64,000 nucleotides of DNA from an uncultured Roseobacter sp. (GTDB lineage: Bacteria > Pseudomonadota > Alphaproteobacteria > Rhodobacterales > Rhodobacteraceae). The notes under the pieces were generated by a model, which had not been told where the DNA came from, made no database searches, and saw only the letters and a program-made list of their open reading frames with translations. Made by a program: the position numbers and the translations under genes. Below, piece by piece: positions 1-10,700 of the stretch (position 1 is the stretch's first letter; each line of letters begins with the position of its first letter). Where the stretch lies: contig NZ_CANLXG010000001.1 in NCBI RefSeq assembly GCF_947495025.1, positions 1,550,001-1,614,000 on the forward strand, read 5' to 3'.

Positions 1-1
1 C

Positions 2-730
2 AACGCGGCACTGTTCAAAACTGCAGGCGACGTGGCGCTTTCCGGCCCCGCCCGCGTTGCGACAATCGGCCTAGACGGACGCATCACGACAAACCGCACC
101 GGTGCCAGCCGACTGACTCTCCCGGCAGCAACGCGGGCCTTTGTGCTGCTGGCAGGCGAGGCCGAAACAGCTGCGCCCGAAATCGCCGGCTGGCTGGACA
201 CAACACAACTGGCCTATCTCGGACAGTCGATGGCACGCTGCCGGGGTGGTTTTCTGCGTGCAGAGGGCGCGAGCCGGACACGGGGCGGTCGCCGCGCCGG
301 ATGCGGATGGCTCGAAGCCCGCGATATGGTGGCGCACAGCGGACTTATTGAAACCCAGTTTGATACCGGCGCCGATACTGTCGCGCTGATCCTGAACGGC
401 ACTGTGCGCGACGAGGACCTCGAAACACTGGCAATCAGCTACGACAACGCCGAAGCCGCTGATGACAAGCCCCGTCTGGTGCCCTTTGACGGCAAAACCC
501 TGCTCGTTCAGCGCATCAGAACGGATGAGAGACGAAAGCCGTTTTCGGTATCCGTTGCCGGTCTGGTCGGTGACAGGATCGACGGCACCCTCGCTGCGCG
601 GCTGCCGGAAGATACACTGGTCTCCCGGTTGCTCAACACTGCGGTGCAGCTTGATCTGGAGGCGATCTCTGATGAGAAAGCCAGCCCGGTCACCGCCACC
701 TGGACTCCACCGGACGACGTGGAGGCATAA
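2..730 (+). CDS. Hypothetical protein, gene 1 of a five-gene operon (5' end outside window)
   Basis: I do not recognise this protein. The reading frame is open from the first full codon of the window, so the true start is probably to the left; a GTG at 32 is the first start codon inside but has no convincing ribosome binding site. The visible 242 codons look beta-rich, with many short hydrophobic strands separated by Asp, Gly and Thr. About 70-100 residues in, there is a basic patch rich in Arg and Gly with two cysteines (from about 235 to 305). The stop is 11 bases before the next gene, which has its own AAGGGA-type site. The same-strand spacing through 11095 says the five genes are co-expressed. 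No signal peptide can be judged because the N-terminus is missing. Confidence 0.75.
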   Translation, partial: NAALFKTAGDVALSGPARVATIGLDGRITTNRTGASRLTLPAATRAFVLLAGEAETAAPEIAGWLDTTQLAYLGQSMARCRGGFLRAEGASRTRGGRRAGCGWLEARDMVAHSGLIETQFDTGADTVALILNGTVRDEDLETLAISYDNAEAADDKPRLVPFDGKTLLVQRIRTDERRKPFSVSVAGLVGDRIDGTLAARLPEDTLVSRLLNTAVQLDLEAISDEKASPVTATWTPPDDVEA

Positions 731-741
731 AGGGAAACAAC

Positions 742-2853
742 ATGGTCGCACGCGGAAAATTCTTTTTATACGACAGTATCGTCCCTGCACTGGAGGCCGG
801 CAGCTACACGCTGACGTCCCGTGTGGAACTGGCGGCCTCGGATGGCACAGACATGCCGGTGGATCCGCTGGACACGCATTTCAATGTAACCGCTCCAAGG
901 CTCAAACTGCCGCCGGATCAGGCGCTTATGACGTTCCCGCCTGCAAACTCCGAGGGCGCCTACGAGGCCCGCCTGCCTCAGATCGTTCTGAAAAAACGGA
1001 CGCTTCCGTGGGACCGCCGGGCAGCACCGGTCAATTCGGTTTTCAACGGACAGAAAGTGCAGGACAATACGCCATGGCTTGCGCTGGTTCTGATTGCCGA
1101 GGGCGAGGGCCAGATTGTGCACGATGCTGATCCGGCAGACTGCATTACGCCTGGCAAAACTCTCGCCGGTTCCATGGATGTGCCAAAGGCGAGCTATCTT
1201 TCTGTACCACAATCCACTGTTACAGCAGTTTTTCCGACAGTCGAGGATCTGACGCTCCTGACGCATGTCCGCGAAGTCAATCTGGACGATACCGAAGCAG
1301 CCATGGGCGATGATGACGGATTCCTGGCCGTTGTGATCTGCAACCGTATGCCGCAGTTCGATACCGAGGAGTGCCTGCCCAAAGCCTATACGGCATGTCT
1401 TATCAACCTTGAGGAGCAGCTCGATGTGCTGCCGCCTCCTGCCCCGCCGCGCCCGTTCTTTGAGATTTCTGATCTCTTTATTACCGAGACGGTTGCGACA
1501 TTTGCCAGTTCAGTGAAATCCGGCACCGCAATTCCGCTCAAACTACGGCCGGAACGGCGCGGCCTGAATCCGGCCGACAGCGACGCCATGAACGAAGCGA
1601 TCCGCCGTGGCGAGGTTATATTTCACGATGGCAATCTGGTGGACCGCGCAGGCGCGACGCGTGACGGGATCAGTGTTGTCGGCAATATCGACCCCACCGA
1701 CCTGCTCGAAAGCGATTTTTCGTCTCTTGCCGGTACGGCTTCGGGCGAAGATGATGTTTTCGTTGTGGAGGGTGCTTTTACCAGCTTCCGTTTTCCGCTC
1801 GATTTCTTTGTTGAAGAAAAGTTCTACCGCTTTCCGCTGCTTACTTCCTGGCGGTTCACATGTTCCGGTGCCGGCAGCTTTCAGCAGCTGCTGAGCGGCC
1901 TCGATGTCGGAATGCTTGGCACGAAAACAGACGGCGGCTTTGAAAGACAGCTGCCGAAATGCACGGTTCCTGTCACGGGCGACGATCCTGGCGCATCGCC
2001 TGTTACGCAGCTCCCGCTCGAAATCGCAGAGACGGGGCATATCGGCCTTCCTTATCTGACACGCACGGGCGAGGACACCAGTGCCTGGTACCGCGGGCCG
2101 TTTTCGCCCCACCAGCTGCTGCGTAACCCGCTGGCAGATGAGGCACAGTTTCCGGTGCTGGCCCATGTGTCAGATCATCTGCGGATGATGACACCAGACG
2201 GGCGCGAGGACGTATCTCTTGCCGTTGCATTTGAGACAGGGCGTCTGCTGGCCCTGTCACAACCTTCCTTTATTGCGGCTCTGCAGCGCTGGCGCGCCGA
2301 ACAGTTCGGCCAGGCCCGTGCGCGGGCCAATCAGACCGCTGTGTTTGATGCCCGGCTGTCACTGCTTGATGGGTTGGTCAGTGACAGTCGCCTTGGTCGG
2401 ATAAAGGATGCAATTCAGCTGGGCGAGGTATCACGGTTTCTGGAAAGCGAACTGGTCTCGGTGCTCGGCACCCGCAAGGAAGCCGCCATTGCAAATCTTG
2501 CTCCCCTTGTGAACCCCGGAACACGGATCGATGCGCTGCAGCGGGATTTCAATGGCATCCTCGCGAACGGTCTGGGTCTTGATCGCGGCCTTACCGAACG
2601 CATTGCCGAAGACCCGGTCAATCTTGATCTGCGCAACCAGCTTCAGCGGACCCGGCCTCAGACCGTTGACAGAGCTGAGATCGATCTCACCAACCAGATC
2701 CAGGACACCATCGACGTCACCCTTGAGACGGGTCTGCGTGATTTCGCCGAGATCGCCGTCGGAAACAAAGAATTTACGCTGGACGCCGTTACCGGGCTTC
2801 GCGAATTCGAAAATCTCGAAAGCTTCGTCAAAGACCGGTTCCAGAGGAGATAA
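742..2853 (+). CDS. Large hypothetical protein (703 aa), gene 2 of the operon
   Basis: No function can be assigned. The start is an ATG preceded by AAGGGA. There is no signal peptide and no membrane segment. The first 230 residues look like beta-structure and include a proline-rich stretch (residues about 60-110, with the pattern LPPDQ then TFPPANSEGAYE). A short proline run near residue 228 (PPPAPPRP) looks like a linker to a second part. The last 180 residues become alpha-helical and charged, with an Arg/Ala-rich helix around residues 510-535 and likely amphipathic helices to the end. This beta-then-helical layout would suit a structural or scaffolding protein, but that is inference. It sits 2 bases before gene 3. 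Confidence 0.8.
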   Translation: MVARGKFFLYDSIVPALEAGSYTLTSRVELAASDGTDMPVDPLDTHFNVTAPRLKLPPDQALMTFPPANSEGAYEARLPQIVLKKRTLPWDRRAAPVNSVFNGQKVQDNTPWLALVLIAEGEGQIVHDADPADCITPGKTLAGSMDVPKASYLSVPQSTVTAVFPTVEDLTLLTHVREVNLDDTEAAMGDDDGFLAVVICNRMPQFDTEECLPKAYTACLINLEEQLDVLPPPAPPRPFFEISDLFITETVATFASSVKSGTAIPLKLRPERRGLNPADSDAMNEAIRRGEVIFHDGNLVDRAGATRDGISVVGNIDPTDLLESDFSSLAGTASGEDDVFVVEGAFTSFRFPLDFFVEEKFYRFPLLTSWRFTCSGAGSFQQLLSGLDVGMLGTKTDGGFERQLPKCTVPVTGDDPGASPVTQLPLEIAETGHIGLPYLTRTGEDTSAWYRGPFSPHQLLRNPLADEAQFPVLAHVSDHLRMMTPDGREDVSLAVAFETGRLLALSQPSFIAALQRWRAEQFGQARARANQTAVFDARLSLLDGLVSDSRLGRIKDAIQLGEVSRFLESELVSVLGTRKEAAIANLAPLVNPGTRIDALQRDFNGILANGLGLDRGLTERIAEDPVNLDLRNQLQRTRPQTVDRAEIDLTNQIQDTIDVTLETGLRDFAEIAVGNKEFTLDAVTGLREFENLESFVKDRFQRR

Positions 2854-2855
2854 AT

Positions 2856-3878
2856 ATGGCAATTTCGCACCAGATAACGCTGTCCATCCTCGCCCAGGCC
2901 GTTGGCGATGTGCGCAACGCAGGGACTACTACGGTTGAACCAACAATTGCTCCCCCCGAAATCCTGAGATTTCTTGCGCGTCTTCGCATGCTGGAAGGCG
3001 TACCGTTCAACACGATCGTGCCGGATACAGAACTGCTCCCCCACGAATCCATCCGGTTCTTTTATCTTGACCGCGCCTGGACCGATGCTCTGGTACAGGG
3101 AGCGCTCAGCGTGGCCACGGCCAACACGATCGAACGCGCACAACTCGAGGCGCTGTATCCACAGATCGAGAAAGAAGTTGATGACGCCGAACGACGTAAC
3201 CGCGCGCCGGGCAGCGAGCCGAGGCTCAGGGGGACCGCAGGTGTCGTCACTGGGTTCCTGATGCGTTCAGCCGCGGTCGCGGGCTGGCCGGGTATGCATG
3301 TGCGTGCGTACCGGGATGAACCTGCGGACAGTGACGTTGAAATACTGCCGGAGTCGCATGCCAGCCGGATCAAGCTGCTGCGGCTCGAACGACTGTCACC
3401 TGCAGTTCTGCTGGCACTTTTTGACGGCATCCCCCGGGTGCTTCACATCGAGGAACCACGGCAGGGCGTGCAGTTCGGCGTCAACATGGACAGCGGCACG
3501 AGGCGGGTCCGCGCGAGTGTACCCGCACGTGATGTGCGCACGGCAGAATACGTGGACAGAAATGGTGGAGCCGTCACGGAACCGCCGGACGCGCGTCAGA
3601 TACCGGTCAGTTTCCGGCCCGGTGCGGCAGGTGTCCTGGACCTGACCAACACCGCCCGGAGTTTTGCTGCGGCAACGGGCACCAACATGAGCGCAGGCGC
3701 CGGAGATCCGATAGATGGCGCTGAGTTCGCCATGCAGATGCTCCGTTTCCCGTACCGGCAGGTCTTTGCACAGGACACCGCTACCAGTGCGGTTCTGAAC
3801 GATGCGTTCAGACCGACAGTTGCCAGCGTCGTTGAGCGCAATACCGCGTTGCTGAAAACACGGATCGGGGAGCTCTGA
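2856..3878 (+). CDS. Hypothetical protein (340 aa), gene 3 of the operon
   Basis: Unrecognised. The ATG follows a good GGAGAT site that overlaps the end of gene 2, so translation is probably coupled. The N-terminal 120 residues are helical and contain a distinctive aromatic segment with IRFFYLD and then WTDALVQGALS (residues about 66-84). The middle contains an Arg-rich patch and GFLMRSAAVAGWPG (about residues 130-143). A later motif reads LRLERLSPAVLLALFDGIPR. The C-terminus is again helical. There is no signal peptide, transmembrane helix or obvious catalytic motif. The strict order and spacing with genes 2 and 4 suggest the products act together. Confidence 0.8.
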   Translation: MAISHQITLSILAQAVGDVRNAGTTTVEPTIAPPEILRFLARLRMLEGVPFNTIVPDTELLPHESIRFFYLDRAWTDALVQGALSVATANTIERAQLEALYPQIEKEVDDAERRNRAPGSEPRLRGTAGVVTGFLMRSAAVAGWPGMHVRAYRDEPADSDVEILPESHASRIKLLRLERLSPAVLLALFDGIPRVLHIEEPRQGVQFGVNMDSGTRRVRASVPARDVRTAEYVDRNGGAVTEPPDARQIPVSFRPGAAGVLDLTNTARSFAAATGTNMSAGAGDPIDGAEFAMQMLRFPYRQVFAQDTATSAVLNDAFRPTVASVVERNTALLKTRIGEL

Positions 3879-3881
3879 AAC

Positions 3882-6800
3882 ATGGTTTTTGAAATCAAGC
3901 CCGAGATCATGGAGGCCATCCTGCAGACCCGTAACTGGGAGATGGCAACCGCCCTGCAGGATCGCGTTCTGGCACCGGGAATTCTGTTTCCTGCCCCCAA
4001 ACCGCAGCCACGTCCGGCGCTCGTTGTCCCGGTGGATGTACAGGGTCTTTATGTTCCGGTGTCTCATTCCGAGCGTTACGTGCGTCTTCCGATGGTGCTC
4101 GGCGCCGAAGACAGCGCGGGTGGCGACACTGTTGTTCCGTTTTCGACGCCAAGGGCCAGAAAGCGCGGCGTGCATCTGCACTGGGCCATGCCGGACGGGT
4201 TGCTGCGTGGTGCGATGGTCGAGGATGATGACGCGCCGATTGAAATGCCCCCGCTGCCGGACAGATGGCTGGTGACGCGCATGACAGGCCGGACGGGTCA
4301 ACCAAAGCTTGATCTGCGCAGCTGGGTGATCGAGGCCGAAAGCGGTCATGTCTTTGATCTGGAAAATTACCCCGGCGATCCTGTGCTCAAACAGGACAAA
4401 AGCGTGGCATCTGATGATCTGACAGGTGTGGTGGGCGGCTCGCCCAACTGGACGGCCTCTTATGACGCGACGCTTAACCGGTTTGCGTTCCACGATCCGC
4501 TCGAAGACCTGAACCCGCAACAGATCTTCACGCGCACCGCGACCTACGTAATTACCGGCTGGTGGTCTGAGCGCAGCCACGATCCCCTGTCTGCGGTCTT
4601 TTCACCCTATTCCGTCAAGCGCGAAATTTCAGAACTTGGCTGGACCGCATCATCGGCGCCGGTTCCCTCGAAGTGGGTGTCGCCTGTTCTGCGGTACGCA
4701 CAGCCCCGGGACGACACGGGCGACGGGGTCTTCTCGATCAACCTCGAAAGTCAGCTCAGACTGACTACCTCGCAGGCAAGCCTGCAGAATGGCTTCAGTG
4801 AATACAGATTTGATAAGGTGACCGTACCTGCATTCAGGGCCTCTTATGAAACGGTGATGCACGGGGTTGTCTACGGTGTGCCGGTTGCCGGAGCGGTCAG
4901 AAGCGATACAGCCCCCGCCGCGTCAAAAATCGCGCTTTCCATGGCCCCTACACTGGAGCGTCTGATGGCCGCGCAGGCGGCACGCGGCATGGGTGTCACC
5001 TCGCGCCAGCGTAAGGAGTATGTCGAAAGCCTGCTGACCGCCGTCTCCAACGGCGCATTGATGCGGGTCGATGAACGCGACGGCATTGTCCAGCTTGACG
5101 AGGCAGAACACGCAGATGGGTTTGAGGCCTTTCAGGGCCCGGAAACCTATCTGGACGTCATCGTTGAACGACACCAGTCGGCCTTGCGCGCGGGGCGACC
5201 GCAGCGCAACAAGGCGGCACGCAAAACATCGCGCCCGCCGGCCAGCGCCGAGATGATCTGGTCCGGTCGCGGGCGCGGCGGCACAAAGAATTCACGCGAC
5301 CAGATGCGCCGCACAGCCGAGGATCAGATCCTCAGAAAGAGTAAAGCAGAACGGTTTGACGACCGGCCTGCAACCAAGACAATCCGCCGGCCCGGACCGC
5401 GGTACCACCGGGCGACGGCACCCGTCGTCGGTCTGCGCAACTACGGGCGGTCTCAGCGGTTTCTTGGCGATGGTCGGTTCGAGGAAGACGGCACACTGGT
5501 GTGCCGCTGGACCGAAGAACTTGCAACCGGTTTCGAGGATATCATCCAGGCAAGCGATTATGTACCGGCGCTGTCACACGATGCACTGCCCGACGTCACC
5601 AACCGCGTTCTGCTCAACAGCTTTCTGCACGACATCTACCTGTGGAACTGGACGTCATCGGCCATGCAGGCCAACATCGAGCCGGAACTGCTGGAACCTG
5701 CCCGCAACCGTCTGAGCGGCGAAATGGCACTGCGGTTTTCGCCCGATGGTGTTTACGACGGCGTGACACCAATTGCCCGGGCGGCGGGCACTGACAACTT
5801 TCATGCTGATGCGAAAACCCTGTCCGCAGGTACGCGCGCGACGATCAGTGATGAGATCCGCAGGTTTTCGCTGGCAGACGGTCGCGACCCCAGTCCGGTC
5901 GCCATTACCAGCTGGTCCCAGCCCTGGTGTCCGGTTTGGCTGGAATGGGAAGTCGTTCTGGAACCAGGCAGCGGATTTGCCGGGTGGACCCTGGGTCGTA
6001 TGGATTTCGCGGGAGCACCGCAGCCGCAGGGTAAGAGCCTTACACTGAGGGGAAGGTCGCCCATCACATCGGGTCTTTCGCGCACATACCAGGCGGCCAT
6101 CGACACTTTTCTGATAGCTGAGAACCAGCGTGACGAAGCAGGCGACGGTGAAATCGGCGAAGGCCACGAGACTGCTCTGGCAGACCTCGCGGCGTTCCTG
6201 CAGTCGACCGACCTGGGGTCGGTGACGCTCGATCAGATTTCAGATGTCTGGCTGGCGCTTGAAAACGGGCCGGACGGCCAGGTTGAGCCCGTGCCTGAAG
6301 CGGCGGCGAATGCGTTGCGTGAAGCCGGGCTGCCGAGGCTGATCGCGGACGGGACCCTCGAACTGACCCGCGCGCGTATCGTCGACACGTTTGGCCGCTT
6401 CCGCGATGTGAACCCCTCCAGGGTGACCCTGCCTGCCGCACTGGAGAGCAAAACAACAGACGGTGCCCGCGCGCTTGCGCTGCCACCACGGCTGACATTG
6501 CCGTCACGGCTGATGTGGCGGTTTACCGATCCGGCTGATTCATCTGATGCCCCACGCGAAGCTCAGCTCGACCAGAGCCGCGCAGACCGCATGGTCAACC
6601 CGATATCCGGTTACGTCCTGCCGGACTTTATGGACGAGGCCATCGAATTCTTTGATCAGACCGGCGCACCGATGGGTGAAGTTCTGCATGATCCGGTGAC
6701 CGGTGGTCTGATCTGGGAGGGTGCTGTGGGGGCTGCCGGACCCGCGTCAGCCACACCGCATGAAAGCGCCGTCGCCAGCGCCGGGCTCAGCGCGCACATT

Positions 6801-7721
6801 GCTCAGGGCATGATCGATGCTGATATCGCCCAGCGCAATGATCCCGACACAGCTGGTGCCGAAAGCCCGCTCAGCGCGTTTCTGCGCGCGGTGGACACGA
6901 CCATGTGGAGTGTCGACAGCGGGCTGACCTCCTCGGGCGCGTCAATTGCCGGACTGGTCGGCCGGCCTATCGCCGTTGTCCGGACGCAGCTCTGGATCGA
7001 TATTCCGGACGATCTGGCAGCAACCGGCGCCTATGGCGAAGAAGCAGATGATATCCGCGACCTGCTGATGCGCGAGGCGGTCTACGACGCTGTGAAATCA
7101 GCTGAGTTCCGGGTACGCCTCGGCGAACTGGCAAAAGGACATGACGGACTGTATGGATTTTTCATCGGAGATGACTACAGCCTGTTCCACCTGATCGAAA
7201 AGGAAGTGAGCAGCCAGGCAAGGCTGTCACAGGCCGGTTTTGGGTTCAGAGCCCTGCTCGGACAGATCACAGGACAGACCGACGGTAATTCGCTGCCCTC
7301 TCCCAGCCCGCTCAATGCGCCGTATATCAGCGCCGGCGAGCCGCTGGCGGTACACGTCGGCCAGAAGCTGAAGATCACGCTGCTGATGCATCCGACCGCC
7401 CGGGTTCACGCAACCACGGGCTTTCTGCCCCGTAAGTCTCTGGAACTGTTGCGCGACTGGGTCGATCCGGGGCTGTCGCGCATCGCACCATCCGCGCGCA
7501 TCGGCCCGGTTCTGATTGATCCCGACAAGGTGCGGCTGCCAAAGATTGCAGCCTTTGGGTCTGACCAGACATGGGTGCGCCGTAATTCGGCTATCACCTG
7601 GCGTGAAGACCCGATCCTGTCCGCCACACAGGCGGCGGTTCTGCCCACAGGGCGGGTGACAGTCGAGGAAGGCTACATCCGCATCAATCCGAACCCATCC
7701 CACCAGGAGGAGGATAGCTGA
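3882..7721 (+). CDS. Very large hypothetical protein (1279 aa), gene 4 of the operon
   Basis: Unrecognised, with no signal peptide or membrane helix. The ATG lies 3 bases after gene 3, behind a GGGGAG site. It appears to have two globular parts. An N-terminal part (residues 1-430) contains GVHLHWAMPDGLLRG near residues 90-105 and PPLPDRWLVTRM soon after. A C-terminal part (about 515-1279) is rich in Trp, Asp and beta-strands. Between them, about residues 430-515, lies a strongly basic, Arg/Lys/Pro/Gly-rich low-complexity segment that looks disordered. The stop overlaps the next start by one base (TGATG), a sign of translational coupling. A structural or adhesive role is only a guess. Confidence 0.8.
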   Translation: MVFEIKPEIMEAILQTRNWEMATALQDRVLAPGILFPAPKPQPRPALVVPVDVQGLYVPVSHSERYVRLPMVLGAEDSAGGDTVVPFSTPRARKRGVHLHWAMPDGLLRGAMVEDDDAPIEMPPLPDRWLVTRMTGRTGQPKLDLRSWVIEAESGHVFDLENYPGDPVLKQDKSVASDDLTGVVGGSPNWTASYDATLNRFAFHDPLEDLNPQQIFTRTATYVITGWWSERSHDPLSAVFSPYSVKREISELGWTASSAPVPSKWVSPVLRYAQPRDDTGDGVFSINLESQLRLTTSQASLQNGFSEYRFDKVTVPAFRASYETVMHGVVYGVPVAGAVRSDTAPAASKIALSMAPTLERLMAAQAARGMGVTSRQRKEYVESLLTAVSNGALMRVDERDGIVQLDEAEHADGFEAFQGPETYLDVIVERHQSALRAGRPQRNKAARKTSRPPASAEMIWSGRGRGGTKNSRDQMRRTAEDQILRKSKAERFDDRPATKTIRRPGPRYHRATAPVVGLRNYGRSQRFLGDGRFEEDGTLVCRWTEELATGFEDIIQASDYVPALSHDALPDVTNRVLLNSFLHDIYLWNWTSSAMQANIEPELLEPARNRLSGEMALRFSPDGVYDGVTPIARAAGTDNFHADAKTLSAGTRATISDEIRRFSLADGRDPSPVAITSWSQPWCPVWLEWEVVLEPGSGFAGWTLGRMDFAGAPQPQGKSLTLRGRSPITSGLSRTYQAAIDTFLIAENQRDEAGDGEIGEGHETALADLAAFLQSTDLGSVTLDQISDVWLALENGPDGQVEPVPEAAANALREAGLPRLIADGTLELTRARIVDTFGRFRDVNPSRVTLPAALESKTTDGARALALPPRLTLPSRLMWRFTDPADSSDAPREAQLDQSRADRMVNPISGYVLPDFMDEAIEFFDQTGAPMGEVLHDPVTGGLIWEGAVGAAGPASATPHESAVASAGLSAHIAQGMIDADIAQRNDPDTAGAESPLSAFLRAVDTTMWSVDSGLTSSGASIAGLVGRPIAVVRTQLWIDIPDDLAATGAYGEEADDIRDLLMREAVYDAVKSAEFRVRLGELAKGHDGLYGFFIGDDYSLFHLIEKEVSSQARLSQAGFGFRALLGQITGQTDGNSLPSPSPLNAPYISAGEPLAVHVGQKLKITLLMHPTARVHATTGFLPRKSLELLRDWVDPGLSRIAPSARIGPVLIDPDKVRLPKIAAFGSDQTWVRRNSAITWREDPILSATQAAVLPTGRVTVEEGYIRINPNPSHQEEDS

Positions 7722-10700
7722 TGGCCCGTTACGAATGGCCCCCGGAATTCAACAAGCCACCTGACCGGCTGGCACAGCGCGCGGAACGCGCTCTGCGCAC
7801 GACGCCGACGGCCATTCCTCCCGGAATGCTGGGCGATCTGGATCTGCTTGATGATGTGATCGAGGCGAATTTCGAGGCAGAACGGAAATGGATGCCCCTT
7901 GGTCCCTCTATCATGACAAACGGCCAGGCCGCACGTGATCCTGTTGTTGCTGGCCGGGTGCGCGACATCCGTGTCAGCCCGGATGGCAACCGTGTTTACG
8001 TTGCCACAGCAAACGGTGGCGTATGGTACTCTCCCAACAAAGGCGTCAGATGGGAACCGCTGGGCGCGGCCGCTCTTGACGCAACCACAGAACGGTCAAA
8101 TCTGTCACTGACCATCGGGGCGCTGCTCGTTGAATTCGGCGCGGCGGCGGCAGACGACGTAGTCTATGTCGGCACCGGCGAGCCCTCTCCCTGGGTTTTT
8201 GCGGTGCCGGGCGCAAAACACGGCGGCGTCGGCATTCTGCGCCTGAACGGCACGGTGGATGCCGCCCTCGCCGACCCGCGCGGGAACCCATGGCAGCGGG
8301 AAGCGCGCAATCTGGCGCGGACCGGGATTTTCCGGCTCGCCCGCAAGCATGACGAAGCCCCGCTTGCAGATGGCACGGCCACCCTGGTCGCAGCGACGAC
8401 CAAAGGTCCGTATATCCGCACCGGTGCATTCAGCGACAATGCAGACTGGGACCTTATTGATCTGCCTGTCGACACCTACACAAACCGGCTGGAGAACGGT
8501 GCATATTGCCCGGATGTCGTGTGGAACGACAAAGGGCTTTGGCTGACACTGGTGGGCGCAGGAAGCCACAGCGGCAACCCGCTGGATGGTGTCTATCATT
8601 CGCCGGCTTTCCCGGCCGGAACGTTCCGGCATTTTCCCTTGCCGAACCACCTGGACGGCAGCCGGGTTTCTCTCGGCGAGGCAACAGATACAAACCGGAT
8701 GTACGTGCTGGGACGCATCAATCCGCCAGGCGCAGGCAACGCGCATTCACACCTCTGGCAGATCGATCTGACCCGCACACCCGTGGTCGCCGAGGACATC
8801 GCAGATGTACCGGTCGGTCTGTTTTCCGGAAATGTGACCAAGCCTGCTGCCAACCTGGTGGTTTCCGGTTCGGACCAGGGCGACTATGATCAGGCGATCG
8901 CAGTCCGTCGTAACGCGGCCAATACGCGCGATATTGTGACCGTCGGGGGTTCTTATGAAAACCCGGTACCGGGAGAGCCAAATCCAAACAACTTCAACGC
9001 AACACTTTTTGACCTGGTGGTCCGGCGGCAGGGCGGCAACCTTATCACGAATTTCGAACCCGCCAGACAAACAAACGCAGAGCAGTCCGGCACTTTCACA
9101 GGCGCCGGCATTCATGCCGATGTGCACAAAACAACCATCGTCGGCAATGACATCTGGGTTGGGTGCGATGGCGGCGTTTTTCTGAAACCCACCGGTTCAC
9201 CGGCGCGTTCCAGAAATGCGGGCCTCGCGGTTGCCGAGCCAGGATATATTGCCTCGCATCCTGTGCTCGACGGGCCGGTTCTGGCGGGCACGCAGGACAA
9301 TGGCGTGATACAGCGGATCGGAGACACGGTCTGGAGCCTGCAGCGGAAAGGGGACGGTGGCGGCGTGGCGTTTCACCCGACCAGACCTTTTCAGCGGATC
9401 ATGCAGTACATCAGTTCGAGCTGGAATTTTGAACCGGACAACTTTGTTTCAAACAGCGCTGTGTCCGGCCGCAGTCCGCCCACGGTTGCGGGCGGGAACG
9501 AACGCAACAATGCCTTCTTTTATTCAAAACCCGCCGTGGCGCCGGCAACAGCCCCCAATGACGCCCGCCTCTTTATCGGTACAGACCGTCTTTGGTATTG
9601 TGACAACTGGAACACGCCCACTACTCAGCTCAACTGGGTAACCGTGCCGACCGGCACCAACCCCGGCAATAACGAAGGGCAGGACCAGCTTTCCATCGGG
9701 TCGGATGTGGATCAGGTCCTGTCTGTCGAAATTCTGCAGCAGGGCGATCCTGCACAGAACTATCTGGGTACCGCTATCCTTCTGCTCTGCACCCTGAGCG
9801 TTCGCATTTTCCGCCTTGGCGGCACTGCCGCCGCACCGGTCTGGAGCTCTGCCAACACCTCTGTGATCAGCAACGATTCCGGGCAGGAGCGACCCAAGGA
9901 GAAAAAAGTGCCGGATGACGATCCGGACCCTTTTCTTCCGTTCATGCCAAAAAAGAACGGCAGTGTCTGGACCGATGTCGCGGTGCATGATGCATCAACG
10001 CCGGGACAGGAAACTCTGTATCTGACCACAACAGGGCACGTCACGTCTGACCCCGGAACCGGCGATCTGGTCGGTGATCCTACATTCGACACACTGTGGT
10101 GGTTTGATGGACAGGGGCGGTGGTACCCCACCGGGTTGCGCAACGCACCACTGGACCCGGCGGCCGGCACCGGAGGCAGCCCCTCTTCCGCCTATTCTGT
10201 GACCGTCCTCAGAGACGGCACCCGCGACCTGGTCTATGTCGGAAACCGGATCGGTGTGTTCGAGGGGCAGATCAACAGGAGCGGCACGCATCCTTCCTGG
10301 ACGTGGAAACCGGTCATGGACGGTCTGCCACACACGATTGTCGAGGACCTGGACATCGCCAGTGCAGGCAGCAGTACGTTTCTGAGGGCCGCTCTTGTTT
10401 CACGCGGAATCTGGGAGCGCGATCTGTCCGCGTCCCCTACCTCGGTCGGGCGCACCTTTATCCGCACTGTCCCGTTTGATACCGGTCGCAGCGAACTGCC
10501 TGATCCGGTGACAAACCCTCTCACTGATCCGGCGCTGCCCACCAGCGCTCTGACATTCCACGAGAGCCCCGACATCATCATACAGAACAGCGGTGCACAG
10601 GTCTGGGATCCCGATCCGCCGCACGAAGCAGACCTGATGGCTGCGCAGAGTGTACGGCGGCCACGCAGACGCATGCACAGCATTTTCGTTATGGTCCACC

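Noticed and set aside
71..790. 239-codon minus-strand open frame at the left edge
   Set aside because: It is antisense to the first operon gene and rich in Cys, Arg and His; it carries no recognisable domain.
3396..4580. Long minus-strand open frame (394 codons) opposite genes 3 and 4 of the unknown operon
   Set aside because: It runs opposite a better coding frame, has no ribosome site and a composition dominated by Arg and His, as expected from the reverse of GC-rich codons.
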